Source: Cardiocondyla obscurior (lineage: Eukaryota; Arthropoda; Insecta; Hymenoptera; Formicidae). From it: 64,000 nucleotides of DNA. The translations under genes were made by a program, and so were the position numbers. Below the pieces are notes generated by a model, which saw only the letters and a program-made list of their open reading frames with translations, made no database searches and was not told the origin of the DNA. Below, piece by piece: positions 49,102-63,300 of the stretch. Every line of letters starts with the position of its first letter. Within the stretch, counting starts at the first letter, position 1. The stretch is from positions 9,774,001 to 9,838,000 of the forward strand of contig NC_091864.1 of NCBI RefSeq assembly GCF_019399895.1. Direction: 5' to 3'.

Positions 49102-49383
49102 GTAAGAATCTTTATTTATTTGCTTAAAATTAACTGAGTTTTCTGATATTCATGTGAATAACTTTGTCATTGCAATAAAATTTTAAATATGAATTTTAAT
49201 AATAAAGAAAGATAATTTGTATTTTAGAAAAAATTAATTTATTAGAGATTTTGTTGGATAATAAATAACTACATTTTTTGCTGAATTAAATAATTAATTA
49301 AGGCCACGTAAAAAGTTTATTTTTGATAGTATGACATATTTAGAACGTCTCTACAATTAATATTTTATATTTGTATGTTACAG

Positions 49384-49431
49384 GATTATCGAAGTTGTCT
49401 TGCTGTAACTCCGTCGCTGCGCATCGAACCG
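49384..49431 (+). ncRNA. Module D, exon D2 (second-exon type)
   Basis: A 48-base segment after TTGTATGTTACAG and before donor CGAACCG/GTGAGTCTG. It begins GATTATCGAA, close to GATCATCAAA in C3, and contains AACTCCG as in A2. The intron before it is 282 nt. A strong donor at its end means the transcript should continue to the right. I could not find the next or final exon. Confidence 0.6.
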
Positions 49432-52400
49432 GTGAGTCTGCTATATTTTTTTTTATAATAATGAAATCTATGCGTCTTTGCTTTAAATAAAAAAAAACAA
49501 CTTAAAAAGAATTTAAATATTCGAATAAATTAAAAACTATAGTTGCGTGTCGATAATTGACTCTTTAAACTTTAAAGAAAAAAACACATATGTGTAAAAA
49601 TAAATACGTTTTTCGAAATAACATAATATATCACAAACATTCATACGATGATGCATCTCGCATGTATCTAACGCGAAACACTTCTCGTTTCCTTCCCGTA
49701 CTTAATCCCAGTCATTAAATTTACATCATCTCGTTCCAAGTTTATCGTCGAACTTCAAAATGTCCTGTCACTCAGAGAGACTCGGGAAAATTGATGTAGA
49801 TCATAATACCCCGTCATTTCTTCACGGACGACGATGGCAGCCTCGAACTTTTCGCGGAATATTTTCACAGCGAGGCACGAAAGAATCCATCGAATAATTA
49901 CATTTGCGGAATCGCAAATCAGACGGTGATATCGCTCGCGAGTTCTCGATTCTTATTCCGCTTGAAAATTTTCCCTCGCCGCGGGCGCACGGGGCCGGAT
50001 AATTCGTTCAAGTTGCCGGGAGCAGAGGAGGGGTGCGGGACCAAGAGAAAAACGGGGGTGGAAAAGCGCGTTTTTATTTTAGACGGAGGTCGCGGGCGAG
50101 CTGACGGCGCATCGAACTTCCGCTCGTCAGCTCGCGGACTCTGTTCAAACATTACCGGCGTCCTCCAAGAGTTCGCTACTCGCAAAGTGGATGATTCGGC
50201 CCATCGAACCGTGAATCTCTTCCCTCCCCCCGTCCCGCCGCAGAATCTCTGCAGGAAAGGGCGAGATTCTCTTGCGGCTTTTTTTTTTATCCGTGTGAAA
50301 GGAAGCCGCGTTTCCCGCGCGATTTATAAGGATACCGGCACGCCGGCGAGTTTGCAGCGTAAACGCGAAGAGAGTTTACCCCGTTTCAGGGTGTTTCTTA
50401 TTTCTCCAGCTGGCGAATAATAGTTTACATGGAATAAAACATAAAATAGGTCTATCAATACTTCCCCACCGTTTCTAAAAGACTTGAATACTTGGATACC
50501 GCGAATAAAAACGTAGATTCTACGAAAAGGCGTTTTGCGTGGAGATATTGATCGCGTTCAGCAAAAGAAATTGAATATGGTTGGCGTATGTTCGAAATCC
50601 GACTAAAATTAAGAGCACATTGCAATCAGATTTACTATTTTTAGAACAATTGCAAAACAGGTTTTTTCGACCGCGCGACCATAGAATATTGGGGGAAAAA
50701 TAAAGCCTAAAAAAAAAAATTTGGTGTCCGAAGCTTGAGTCAGTAACATGGCCGAGGTTAAACAACGTATTAAATGAAATTCCCGCTACAACGCGTGGTC
50801 TTGTCCGCGTAATTAACGCGCTACGCGGCCCAACAATTCCAACGGTTGCGCTAAAAACACGGCCATGTTCGTCGTCGTCGATATTCCGCGGTATTTCCAC
50901 GAAAATTGAATTAATAACGCGAAGTTAATGTTCTACACAATTTTACAATAAACAAAGCTAGTATTGTATACAGTTTATCTTTACTTTTACACCGTATTGT
51001 TCGACGAACATTTGGGAGTTTCAAAACTTTTTTTAAAAACGAATTTACGTGGATAGATTTAGAAATATGTGACGATAGTAGACAACGACTCAACAGTTAG
51101 GCAATTGTTGCATTCCAAATAAAATTTTGATGGCGTTTAATGGTATAATATAATAACAAAATATATAAAATTGGTGTGTGTAATGTTCTTACACTGGGAA
51201 GAAAGTAAATTCATTATTACAAATTTTTATACCAGAGTATTTGCTTTAATAACAGTCACCGAAACTTATTCGAAACGCTACGTATATTCCCAAGATAAAA
51301 GTTCGAAGTACGGACTTAATATAAAAGAAGATAAAACATTTTTTTTTATCATAATTTTTTTTTCTATATTCCTCTTTCCTTGTCGTTTTTTGACCGTAGC
51401 GGAGTTCTAGGAAACTTTTTCGCGCGCTAAATACTTTATAAAGTAATTTGTTACTTCAAAGGAGAACATATATCTCCTTGGTTATGAAACCAAGTTCTCG
51501 CAGCCGATATTTTTAATTTCTTCGTTTTTTTTGGAGATATGTAAATTCAAAATATTCTGCAAAATTTTGAAATAAAATAATATTAAACACGTTAAAATGT
51601 TATACAATTAGTTGTATATATTTTGCAATTGTATAAAATTGTAGAAATTAATTATTTTTAATAATAAAAAGTTTTTGATAATTGTTAATTGAAATTATAT
51701 ACATATATTAAAATTAATTTTGTATATGTATATTATTTTAACGTAATTTAAACTTAAATAATTAATTAAAATTTTATTTTGTTGAAATATATTTTAATTG
51801 TAACAAAAATTAAAACAGTTACCTTATAATCTTTCCAAATAGAATTGTAATAAGTTTCGACTCAGTCTATTTTGATATGAGACCTGAATGATGAAATAGA
51901 TGTGATCATAATTAGCACCATAATCATATCATAATATGGGCCCGCATAATAAGATCTGTTTTGTTCCGAGTTACCGATAATGTTGCAGTACAATTCCATT
52001 AATGTGAAATAGAATTCCAATTGGTGTTAATAAATGAAATTACACGATTCTGCTCAGCGAGAATTAAAACATAATATTTTAATCAACGGCTGAACTGAAT
52101 TTTATGATTCGCTGAACTGATACAGTAAATTAGGAAGTAATTGCAAATCTCAATGGACAAATATACTAATTTAAACGCATAATTATTATTTTAGTGACAT
52201 TAAGAAGAAAATTGAAAATTTTAAATAAATACTTAGTAATAAAAGAGAAAGTAAATAAAATTAAGGTATAATTACGTTATTAAATCTAACTACTTCTTTA
52301 ATATATTATTTAATAAACTTTCTCAATTTTTATTATTTGTAAAGTTATTATTTTTTTTATTGTTATTTTATTTTTAAATTCTGCTATAACAAAAGAAGCT

Positions 52401-55400
52401 TTTGCGATATATGAAAAGGATTAGGTATTTTGATAATATTCGGTTGCGACATATTTTATACTAAATTGAAGTGTTCATCGTCGCAGAAATGTGGAAAACG
52501 TCCGCGCATTTCGCCATTTGCTCTAAAGCTCAAAAGCTGATAACCATGAAAAACGGTAGAAAAAGTGAGTTACGAGAACAGTGTTGAAACTTTTCGCGTT
52601 TTATTCTGCGAGGTTCGCTGACAAGCCGCCGATATAGAACGGTTCGACTTTTAGTAATTAGCTGCTCGCGTAATTACCATCCACACTAATTGTTACGTGG
52701 TGATCTATCGCTACCCGGTCAACTGAACAGTTAATTTTGGAAAAAAAAAGTTGATGGTACACTTTCCGGGAACGTTTGCCCTTGATAATATTTGATAGTA
52801 ATAACTATATCACTAATTGGTACACGATTAATGTTAAAATAAGTATATTAGGTGTGATATATAATGTTGGTAATAACAAATTTGTTTATAGAGAAGTAAA
52901 AATATATATCGGAATGTATCCAAATAAAGCCGCAAAGTGGATATGTATTTTTTGCATTCACATATCTCACGATATCAGCTTTAATGTCGAAAAAGCCGCG
53001 GCGTGATCATCACGTAACCACGATCGTTTTTCACCCTAACTTACTCCGAAATCGATTCGATATTTTAGTCGAAATTTCGGCCGCGATACGCATGCATAAC
53101 AAAGATATGCATACAACACGTTCATTCGACACGCATACATACGCGCACATACACATATGTACACAATGCGACCGCAATGCGCGCAAACCTTTGACACCGC
53201 AGCGCGCGATGGAATATTTTTTCCAAAAATTCGTCGCGGAACGAGCGATAACTGATGCGTTAGTCTGCCCTATAAATTTTTATAACAATGGAATTTTTAA
53301 CCGGAGGAGACGACAGACGAAAATTCACCGGCGCGTATGACTTTTCATATCGTTAAATATTCATTAAATTACTTGACGGTGATAGCTCTTAATGGCTTTT
53401 CTGAATTAGGAGATCGAACAATTGAATAATTATATTTTAATATATTATTTAATTTATTATATAATATAATTCATAATGTATGAAAAATATATGGAAAAGT
53501 TGGCAGAGTATTATTAAATGATACATGGTTACATATATTTTTCAAGAATAATTTTTGAAACGCGATAACTTTAAGAGTCTCGCCAATCTTTTTCGGTTTT
53601 CTTTTGTTTTTTTTTTTTCGAGTAAAAGCCCCGAAAAACGGTAAAAGAATTTTCGAACTTATGGTGTGTACGCGTCGATCGATTTACGACTTGTCGACTA
53701 GTGAATGTCCGGTTTCCGAGAGAGATATTTTTACGAAATACCGAATGCTGAATGTAGCAGCAGACAAGCCACCGTTGTATCACTAGAAACCGCCGATCGG
53801 CGAAATCGTATTTCTACCCGAACACAATAATTTATTCCTTTATCTCCGATATTTGTAAAAATTATTTGATATTTCGTAAATACGCGTAGATAATGTTTCC
53901 TCGCATAAAAGACTGTCGTAGCATTATTTAATTATAAAAATAGATAAACATAAAAAATTAAAAATATAGGCAGATGCGCACTAAATTGATATAAAAATGA
54001 ATAATTTTATCAGGACCTAACCGATTTTTACTGTAACGAGCAATCGCTTTAAACTCGTTATTTCCAAATCCTTTATCTGCCTTTAAAATTACCGCAAACG
54101 GAAAGTTAATAATCAATATGATGTAAAATACTCATAAACCACGTCAGGATTTCTATTATTACTAATTACTTTGCGTCATGTAAGGCACTTCATACGTCGA
54201 TATATTTTTAACAAAGAGACTGACGAAGCTAGACAAAGCGAAAAACGCGGGCACTCGCCGCATTATTCGTTAATTACATTTTTCCCAGCTTTACTTACGC
54301 ACGACCTATATACGCGGGAAAACTAATTTACCGGCTCGACTAATTTCCCATTCTTCGTCTCTCGTGGGACACGGGAGACTTTAAATTTTCCTACGGAGTA
54401 CGTCACAACGATTTCAAGTTCCAAGGAAGTCGTATCTGCCCCGCGTTTTCTTTTTTATTTTCCCCGGAAATTAGAAAAATTATCTTAAATTTTCCTCGCG
54501 CTCGTCGTCAAATAAATCAATGACATAAATTTTGGGTTATCGCTTCTTACTTCTCATGAATCTTTCTCTTGCGTAAATAAAAAAATCTATTCGCCTAGTT
54601 TCTTTTCTTGAAACTCTTTCTATATTTAATTCTTCTTAACCTAAATACTTCAATCTAGTGTAATAAAAGAGTTTTTTAAATATAAATTATTCTTCTAATG
54701 TTAAAAATAATATTAGACATCAAAAAATTAATATTATAAAATAAATATTAATAAAATGCGTTGAACATAATGTTAATAAACGTATCAAATAACAGTTTAA
54801 ATTTCTTTTTCTATTTCTCTCTCTCTCTCTCTCTCTTTCTCTGGCTTATTTATAATTTTTTAGGTTTGTATCTTTATTGAAGTGAAAAGGAGAAAGAGAG
54901 ATAGGTAAAAAATGTTTCAATATGTATACATTTCGTTCGATTTGCAACGCAAAGTCGGCCACTTTCGCGAAATATTTCCGCATCATATAACATCAACGTT
55001 ATATCTGCGTCTTTTGCTCGTGAAAGAGAAGAGATCGGTTGGATTAAAGGTTGGAATGAGAGGAGTTTCCGAGTCGTAATTCCGTCAAACTCGTAATTCC
55101 GTCAAACGTAAAAGTCGAATCGAAAAGAACGAAAAGAGAGAGAGAGAGAGAGATGATCTTCTTACGGTCTTTTCGCGGACTTCCGGCCGCTCGCGGGCGA
55201 GCAATTGAGGCGGTTGCGGCTGTTGAAGTGAACCTTTGACCTCGAGTAGCGCACTTGCGTGAACGTGCGCCAGTGGTTAACAAGCCATCCACTCGTCCCG
55301 ATCAAACGTACGACGGGGTACATGGACCTAGCGTTTAGCTACGGGTGTCGCCGTAATTGCAAATCGCTCGTAAGATCCGCGATTGAAATTACGCGGGCGA

Positions 55401-57690
55401 ACGAGTACAAAACTTAGATAACATGCCAATACTTTTACAAAACTATCCATATTTTAATAATAAATAATATTGAATTGAACGCATTTAAAACGTTGGCGAA
55501 ATATAGATTGATGTTGCTAACGGTGTACCAGGAAATTGGAATAATTAATAATAATTGGCGTACGGGCGAATCTAATAAACAAAATTAAATTAAAAATTAA
55601 TGCAGCGTCGTAAAGTTATATTCAAATAAGAATATTTTGATTTTCAGAAGTATCACTTCCTTTTAGAGAATAGATAGAGTCCTTAGACCTGGGAATAATT
55701 CTCGAGTTAAACATTCAAAATAATGCAAGGGGAGCGAAATTTGAATTTGTAATCGCCGTTCTCGAAACTGTTTTTAACCAACTAACATTGTAAGCTCTGC
55801 TAATTCCTACGAAACGATAGGATAAAGGATTATTCTTTTTTTTTCCTTGCGAAGATTTACTTTTTAATTTTTAGGTTTACGCGATATGTGAAAACAACAA
55901 TCGGAATTGTGAGCGTATTAAATCTAAATAATTTCTAAATTTAAATAAAAAATTTAATTTAATATACATCTTTTTTTATTTACATATATATTTTAGTTTT
56001 TAAAATATTAATCAAAGTATATATAGGTTTATATACGAATTCAGTCAAATTTGAACTTTACGGATGAACACATTTGAATCAACAAATAATATCCCTTAAA
56101 ATAAATGGGGAGTGTAAAGTGTATTATATACAATAAAAATAAAATATTTTTGGACAAAAATTCATAGAGAGATTTAATGCATCGCGTAGAGAACAAGAGA
56201 GAGGGAGAGAGAGAACGTGTTGCGCGGATTAATATTTACCAAGAGCGAAACAATGCATCAGTTACAATCACGAGTCGTTGACACACGCAGCACACATCGG
56301 TACATCTTCCGGTAATACATCGCGCACATCCGCGACATATCGAGTCGACGAGCAAATATGACTCGCGTAACAATTTTCCAATTTTTACGTTTAACTTACG
56401 ATAACGGGGGATTACGAGTCCCGATACTCTATCAAGATAGAGAGGATGAAAAGGAAACAAATAAAAAGAATGCTAATATCGGCCTATCAAACGTCTCCTA
56501 TTCGCTTCTCCGTGCTGGAAACGGCAAGAAGGATTTCATATCTAGACGCGTCCTTTATTTCCGCCGTCTTTATTTCTATTTCCGATTGAATCGCGTAAAA
56601 TCGAAAACGGAAGCGACCGATCCGGATAATATGAAAGTCAATATCGCCGGCACCGCGCCGCCGCGAAAAGTACGCCCCCGGAGCCGAATTGAAAATCTAT
56701 TTATGTCACCGATTTGAATGATTCGTCGAAGATGCAATTATGCTTTGTAAAATGCGCGGAAGAGTGCTTCCCTTGAATTTAACGGCCGAGAGAGCGCGGA
56801 GAGTCTCTCGGCTTTAAACATTAGGGGTATAGAGTATGTATCACCTAATTACCGAGCGTCATCGTCTCGTCTTCGCGAAACTTCGCCGGGATCAACAGCT
56901 AACCGGGAATCTTACCTGCCTGCGAGTTAATAGCTCAGCGATCCAATTAGCGACGTGGCGCGATCACGGCGCGTACTCTATTGCGAAAATCCCTATTTGA
57001 CGTCTGAACGCTCCAATTACGTATCCTATCGCGAGCCGAATGCATTCTTGTATCTCACGTAATTACTACGAGCCCGCTAATCAGGCCGTAAACGTAATTG
57101 AAAAAAATCGTTCTGGAAAAAAAAACTAATCTTTTATAATCTTTTAATATAAGAAATGCGTGCTTTGCCGTTTTATATATATATATTTTTTTATTATTCT
57201 TGTTATTATTAGACATTGTGTATGTAAATTTGCAATTAATAATTTTAACTATATAATTGGGGAAATAAAGAACTAAACTCGAACATGAATTGTGGTACAA
57301 TTGCTTAAGAGGAAGTACCAATATTTATCAAAGTATTAATCGCTTATCAATCCACATTGTCGTTCGCGAGTGTATTGCTTGCACATGCCAATAGTAGTAA
57401 TTATGATTAAGTAAATAATAACAATAAACCCGCTAAATAATCAATTATAACCGATATTAGGTCGTTGAAAATTATTAATTTCGCAATTAATTGAGGCATT
57501 AAATAACAGCTCGCTGCGAAAACTACCTGGCAATGAAACAATCACTGCTAACAGTGTCAAATCTCGCATATATGATATTTATGCATCGACGTACGAATGC
57601 ACGCCCATATACGTATACTATAGCAAATATGAATAATGAAAACCAGCTCGGAGCTACCTATTAAAATCGATCTCTCTTTTAAAGAAAAAA

Positions 57691-57701
57691 GGGGGGGGGG
57701 G
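57691..57701. repeat. Poly-G tract, 11 bases
   Basis: Eleven consecutive G bases after an A-run. G homopolymers of this length are rare in the window. Confidence 0.9.
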
Positions 57702-58130
57702 AAAGATTTTAACAACCGGGAAGATTAATGTTTTACGATAGCTGTGACTTCACATTCAGTGCTTTCGCGAAACTCGCCGTTAATTAAGTCCACCGCTTTC
57801 ATTTGCAAGTAAATGCGCCCGCTCGCTGTCGTTCATCCCGTCGTACTCGACAAATTTCCGACTATCGCGTTATCAAGCAGCGGCACGTTTTGAGCCCGGA
57901 AAAAAAAGAGAGAGAGAGAGACCGCTAACAGCACTTCGCGTTTGCCTGTTCGTTCAATCGTGCCACATAGTATGTATGGGCGGTCCATTTAATTAGAACA
58001 ACGACGTTGCCCGACATGGCACGCCCAGAATGTCGGCGAATTCGATTTTCGAGCGACACACCCGGTAGATGCGCAATTTCGCGCAATCCCGTCTGGCAAT
58101 TCATCAGGATTAATCCGCCGCTGTGATGCT

Positions 58131-58163
58131 TCGGCGTCGGTGTCGGCGTGGGTGTCGGCGTCG
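58131..58163. repeat. GGYGTC hexamer repeat
   Basis: About five units of GGCGTC / GGTGTC / GGCGTG. On the minus strand it would read as Thr-Pro repeats inside a 143-codon open frame, but nothing else in that frame looks protein-like, so I treat it as a CpG-rich simple repeat. Confidence 0.8.
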
Positions 58164-60357
58164 CGACGCGAGCCGCGCGCGTTATTACGTGCCGTTGAAG
58201 ATGACAACGGCGGCGGAACCGCGTCTCGTCTACGTGATCGCCATAAAACGCGGCCAGTAGGGCCCATTCCCCCGTAGTCGCAAATACCTCCTGTGAAAGC
58301 TCGCAATTGATAACGCACGCGTAAGATATTGGGAGACAAGAGTTGTATCGTGCCAAAATGACTTCAACTTGTGACAGACATTATGATTCAAATCGGTTAA
58401 TTAAAAAATGTTTATCAGTTAAGAAACATTTTTTTAATTCGCAATTAAAAGAAATTTTCTTTTTTTTTTTTTTTTTTTTACTACTAAAATAGAAGTGTTG
58501 GTTTTATATTAGCTTTTACGTTAATTAGTAATAAACATTTGGTAAATGATAGTTAAAGTAAATAAGTATGTGGAAAAGTAAAAAATTTAATTTCTGTTTC
58601 AAGCACAAGTTTGCTTTTTTCGTTATTTTTATTTCATACAATTAATTTGCATTGAGAATAATTTATGATTCTCATTTATCAGAATATTTCATAAATAATT
58701 ATAAATTCAAATTTATAATATTAACAATCGGCGATCGCTATCAGATTTAATTTCTGAATTTACAAAGGATTTTATTCGTAAAGTCCCTTTGTGTATTTTA
58801 ATATATTATGCATTTGTTATTTAGCTGTATACTTATTTATTTAGTTTAAAACTAATATCTCTATTTTCTCGGTATTAAAATATGCAAGAAAAAGGTAAAA
58901 AATTTATATGTTAAAATTGTTTCACGCTATGGCAACTCACTAAAACATGATACATAGCGAGTCTCTCGGATTGTTGACGTTCATTCCGATGAAAGTTTAT
59001 CTGGCAAAATTAAAATCGATTTTCTTGTTTCGTTTTAATAGTATTTTCTAAAATGGAAAATCTCTAAATTAATATATATTTTAACTTAATTTTAAGTAAA
59101 AATTGAATATACACAGATAGTTGATTGTTCAATATTTTAATAATGGACAAAGCTTGCAGAATATTTTTCCCTTGTACACCTATATTTCACATACATATAC
59201 GCGTGGCGTGAAACAGTTTAACATGTATTGCACGTACATATATGCGTATACATATGTATGAGAAGTGGCAAACGGCGCTCTCTTCGTAGAAAAACGTTCA
59301 TCGCAATAGGGATGACTTTGCGATCGCGATACAACGAGAATTCGGAAGAGTGATCCGAATCAACCTGCAGTCCGGCAGGTCCGGCCAGTTGCCGTGATGC
59401 CTGGGGAATCGATGCCTTTGCATGATTCAAGCGTAATGTCCGTCAGTCGCATATGCACACACACACATGTCTGTGGATTTCGCTCTTTCCAGCGCGCTGT
59501 CTGCCCTCCTCGTATCGAGACGCGCTCCGCTATATGTACGTACAATCGGACCCGAGTTTCCCTCCCTTTTCAAACATTAATGCATCGTCTTTCGTCATGC
59601 AGTTGCCCGACGCCAACCCCGCGCCGCGACGGCGTCGACAAGGGGAAACGATCGCTTTCGTCGGAATACCATTCCCGTCCATCCCCCGGTTTTCCCTCCT
59701 CCCGGTGTTATTTTGCTGTTACAATCGCAACGAAACAATAGAGACCTCTCTCGCAACAACTTCTGTTTACAATAAAAATGTCTAAAAAAAAAAAAAAATT
59801 GATAACTCCGCGCGGTATACACAGCGATAGGAAGTCAATTTAAATTTAGCAGACGCTCTGTGGAAATTTCCTTTAAATCGGAACACGGTCCGCGTATTTT
59901 GTGGAAAGTAAAGTGTCCCACTTGCAATTAACAGATTACAGATTTGATTTTGAAATTTTATTTTTAATTCGACTGAATTTCCATTAAGTGCGCGTAAAAG
60001 AAATATGCTGTACGCAAATCTGCAATAATTTGCGAGTACATTGTGTAATTTGTATTCACGGTAAATACTATTGAGTTTATCGCAGCCCCGTTTATACATT
60101 TCTATCAACTCGCGATCGCGAGCGACCATAATGCATTATTTTTTACTCTCCCGCTACGTTATTCTCTCCCCCGCGATTACGCGATTGCCCGTCGATCGCA
60201 CCATTCATTTCCCTCCTTCCAGCGAGTCGGAAAAGTTTTCGTAGCGGCGCCATAAACTTTCTCGGGCGTGCACGATCGACCATCGGGCACTCGACATCGG
60301 AGCGATTTTTGCGAGCTACGCGAACTCACAAGCTTTCTTTGTCGCTCAGCGGTATAC

Positions 60358-60382
60358 AAAAAAAAAAAAAAAAAAAAAAAAA
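60358..60382. repeat. Poly-A tract, 25 bases
   Basis: An uninterrupted run of A following GGTATAC. No retroelement body is recognisable upstream. Confidence 0.95.
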
Positions 60383-63300
60383 CGCGGAATAACGTTATGT
60401 GAGATCCGCGTGAATCATCATCCTCGTGACGAGATCGAGAACCTAAACTCGCACATACATGTTCAGAGAGATTTTTATCTTCCGACTAAATCGTTTCTAG
60501 ACCAATTACGACGTTAAATTGGTTTTCTTTTCTTCCGCCCCTCTGATAAATTAACGAAAAAGAGATTTTACTTAAATACCAGCTGACGTTTGTTCGATTT
60601 TTTTTTTTTTTTTTTTAATAGAGTGCTTACGTATTTGCGAATGTATTATGAATGTAGCCTACAAATGTGTAACAAGTGTATAATTATTAAAATAATTTGA
60701 CATAGAGTTAAATACAGTTAAAATAAAAACGTAAGTTAATAATAATAATACAATTAAAATAAAGCAGGAGTTAGTAACAATATGGTTAAAATTTACTGAA
60801 AATAATTATAGATCTTTATACAAATAAAAGAGACAATCTCGTTTCTACGACAAAGATCAATTCGGGATTATTTAGAAATTACATATACACAAACCATTAA
60901 AAAATTATTATTATCCGTACGTTATAATTAAACGCAATGTTGTATTACATTACATAGACAATTAAATTATCTATTTCTTCAAAATTATTATTCCGAATAC
61001 ATTTCCCCGGCCCGAGATGCATTTATTATATGATTTTCCGCCGTGCATTATATTTTATTTCGCGGCCAAACGTATTATGGATTAAAAACGATAACCGGGA
61101 TATTATTCGACACGCAAGTTGCACCACGGTGTGCCGTAATTGGAATAATATTGGTATGGCAGCAGCGTAGAGTGAATAGACGCGTGTGTGCGGAACGCCC
61201 CGCGGGTGCTCCGCGGTTTCCGCGTTGCACCTACGGTTCCTCTTATGCCTGCATTGTTAATGGAAATTCCGGATATAATCGTCGTATCTACGCGGGCTCG
61301 TTCTTGAACCGTTGCGCGACGACATTCGTTTCGTTTACCTTTGTTCCCGACGTGCGAGTTTATTGCCCTAAACACGACCGCTGTTTCGCTTGCGTCTCTT
61401 GTTGACATTGAACGCGAGAAATATATAAATTAAACAAATGCGGTTTACGTGTTCTCCGACCGAATTAACAATCTTCGCGCGCTTTAGGCTAAATGTGAGA
61501 GGACTCTGAACGGCAGCGAAATAATTTATCGCACAAATTTCATCGGGCTTGTTGGCGGCGGCTTGTTTATCGGCTGCTAAACCAAGGTTTTACGCGGCCA
61601 GTTTGATTTCAATCATCGGAAGTTTGTCGGAAGTTTCACGCAGAACCGCGCACGCATCGAAGAAGCGTTTAACGAGCGTGCGAAATATTTGCTAAAGGCT
61701 GCCGCCACGTGATTCGCGCGTTAACCCAGTTATGGTAATAACTATTCACGCGGTCTGGAATTGCAGTTATTTCCTTAATATCGAGCGGTCTAATTCGCGC
61801 CTCGCGAGGAAGAGTGATTTATCGCGGACGAGTTCGAAGGATTTAATTTCCGGACAGCTCGTTTAGTCCTTTACCCGCCCCTTTAATCTGCCTCCCTTTC
61901 TCTTTCTTTTCTTTTTGGGAAATGAATGATTACTTTTCAATTCGTATGGAAGAATGAACCCACCTTTCTCTCTCTTTCTTTTTTTTTTCTTTTTTTTTCT
62001 TTTTTTTTCATGTCTGGTTCTCCATACTTCGCCATCTAATATCGGGATAAATAAGTCTAATAAATTAATTGATCCTCGCCTGGTTCCGCAGGCCGTTACC
62101 TCACCCCGGCGTATAACGTCGATGATTTAAACCGGATTTTAAAGCGGAAGCTTCAATATATTTGAGAAATTTCTTTCCGATAGGCGACACGTGTAAAATC
62201 GAACACACTTGTCGAGTGATTTAACTCATTACGGTCGAAAACCCGCTGATATATTCTTGTTGTTGCTTTGATAAACGATCTGACATGTCTTTTTTTTAAC
62301 ATTTTATCGTTAATAATGTTAATAAATAGTTTAACTTGCAGGGTAAAAATTAAATTTGTCAAAATTTTTTTTTATTATAGTTATAAATATCATATTAATA
62401 ATTTAATCATTTTTCCAAGTTTTTATATTATTTCTGAACTTTCGTCATTTATATACTAAAATAAGTTTTTTTTTTAATATTTAAAAGATTAGAAAGATTG
62501 TTTTAACCAACGCATAATAGAAAAGTTGACATAAATACATGGCAGTAATTAGCTTGACGAATATTGACGGACGATATGTCGACATGTTGTCGAATTAATT
62601 AAACGTTATTGCATTTTCGAGCAAGTCAAGACGTGCACTATCTAAAATTAGTAGTCGACTAATAGACGATACGTCATTCTATCTTCATTACTGTTGACGC
62701 CCCTTGTTCCCGTCCGATTCGTCGTGGTATTTTTACTCGGAACGTTTCATCGTTTCAACCGATCTAATGCGAAGGTTTTGGATTTCAGCGATTTCATGTT
62801 ACAAGTACTTCCTTTGTCTCATATATCAACGTACAATTTGCGCTATTATTGCGAGGATACTTTTTGGAAAGTTTTTCATCGGATAGTATTAACGTTTTAT
62901 GTTGTTTTTGTAAATTAAGAATAATTGAGACAGAATTAAATTTTTCGAGTACTAGATGGGTTAATTAAATTAATAATTATACATATACAGATTTATCTAG
63001 ATGACGTAATTCGTATAAAGAGATCGTATCGTAGTATTATGGTTGGATTTAAAAGTTTTTATATTTTTCTCTTAGGGCGGTAATAAATTTAAACAAATTA
63101 TACGCAGAGCAACTTTATTATTTATCCTTTAAGATACGCGTTTAAATTACGCAATGAGACGCAGAAAATAATGTTTAATTTTCTAGACAAAGGTAAAGAT
63201 TTTAACCGCGTCGTCCATGTTAATTTGTATGCTGTCGACTTCATCATCAGCGATTGCCGCGGCTGCAAATCGAGTTCGCGACAAGCAGCGTTAAAAAAAA

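Noticed and set aside
13378..49431. Equating the exon modules with a known ant sex-determination lncRNA or another named hymenopteran lncRNA
   Set aside because: No flanking marker genes of such a locus are visible and I cannot compare sequences here. Naming it would be a guess.
49926..50420. 164-codon plus-strand open frame after module D
   Set aside because: It is low-complexity and basic, overlaps a minus-strand frame in the same CpG-rich block, and shows no family resemblance. It could be part of a transcript but is not supported as protein.
57925..58356. 143-codon minus-strand frame with Thr-Pro repeats
   Set aside because: The repeats come from a hexamer simple repeat, an overlapping second frame is also open, and there is no domain.
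61043..61405. 120-codon cysteine-rich plus-strand frame
   Set aside because: No known cysteine spacing, a minus-strand frame overlaps, and no splice signals point to it.
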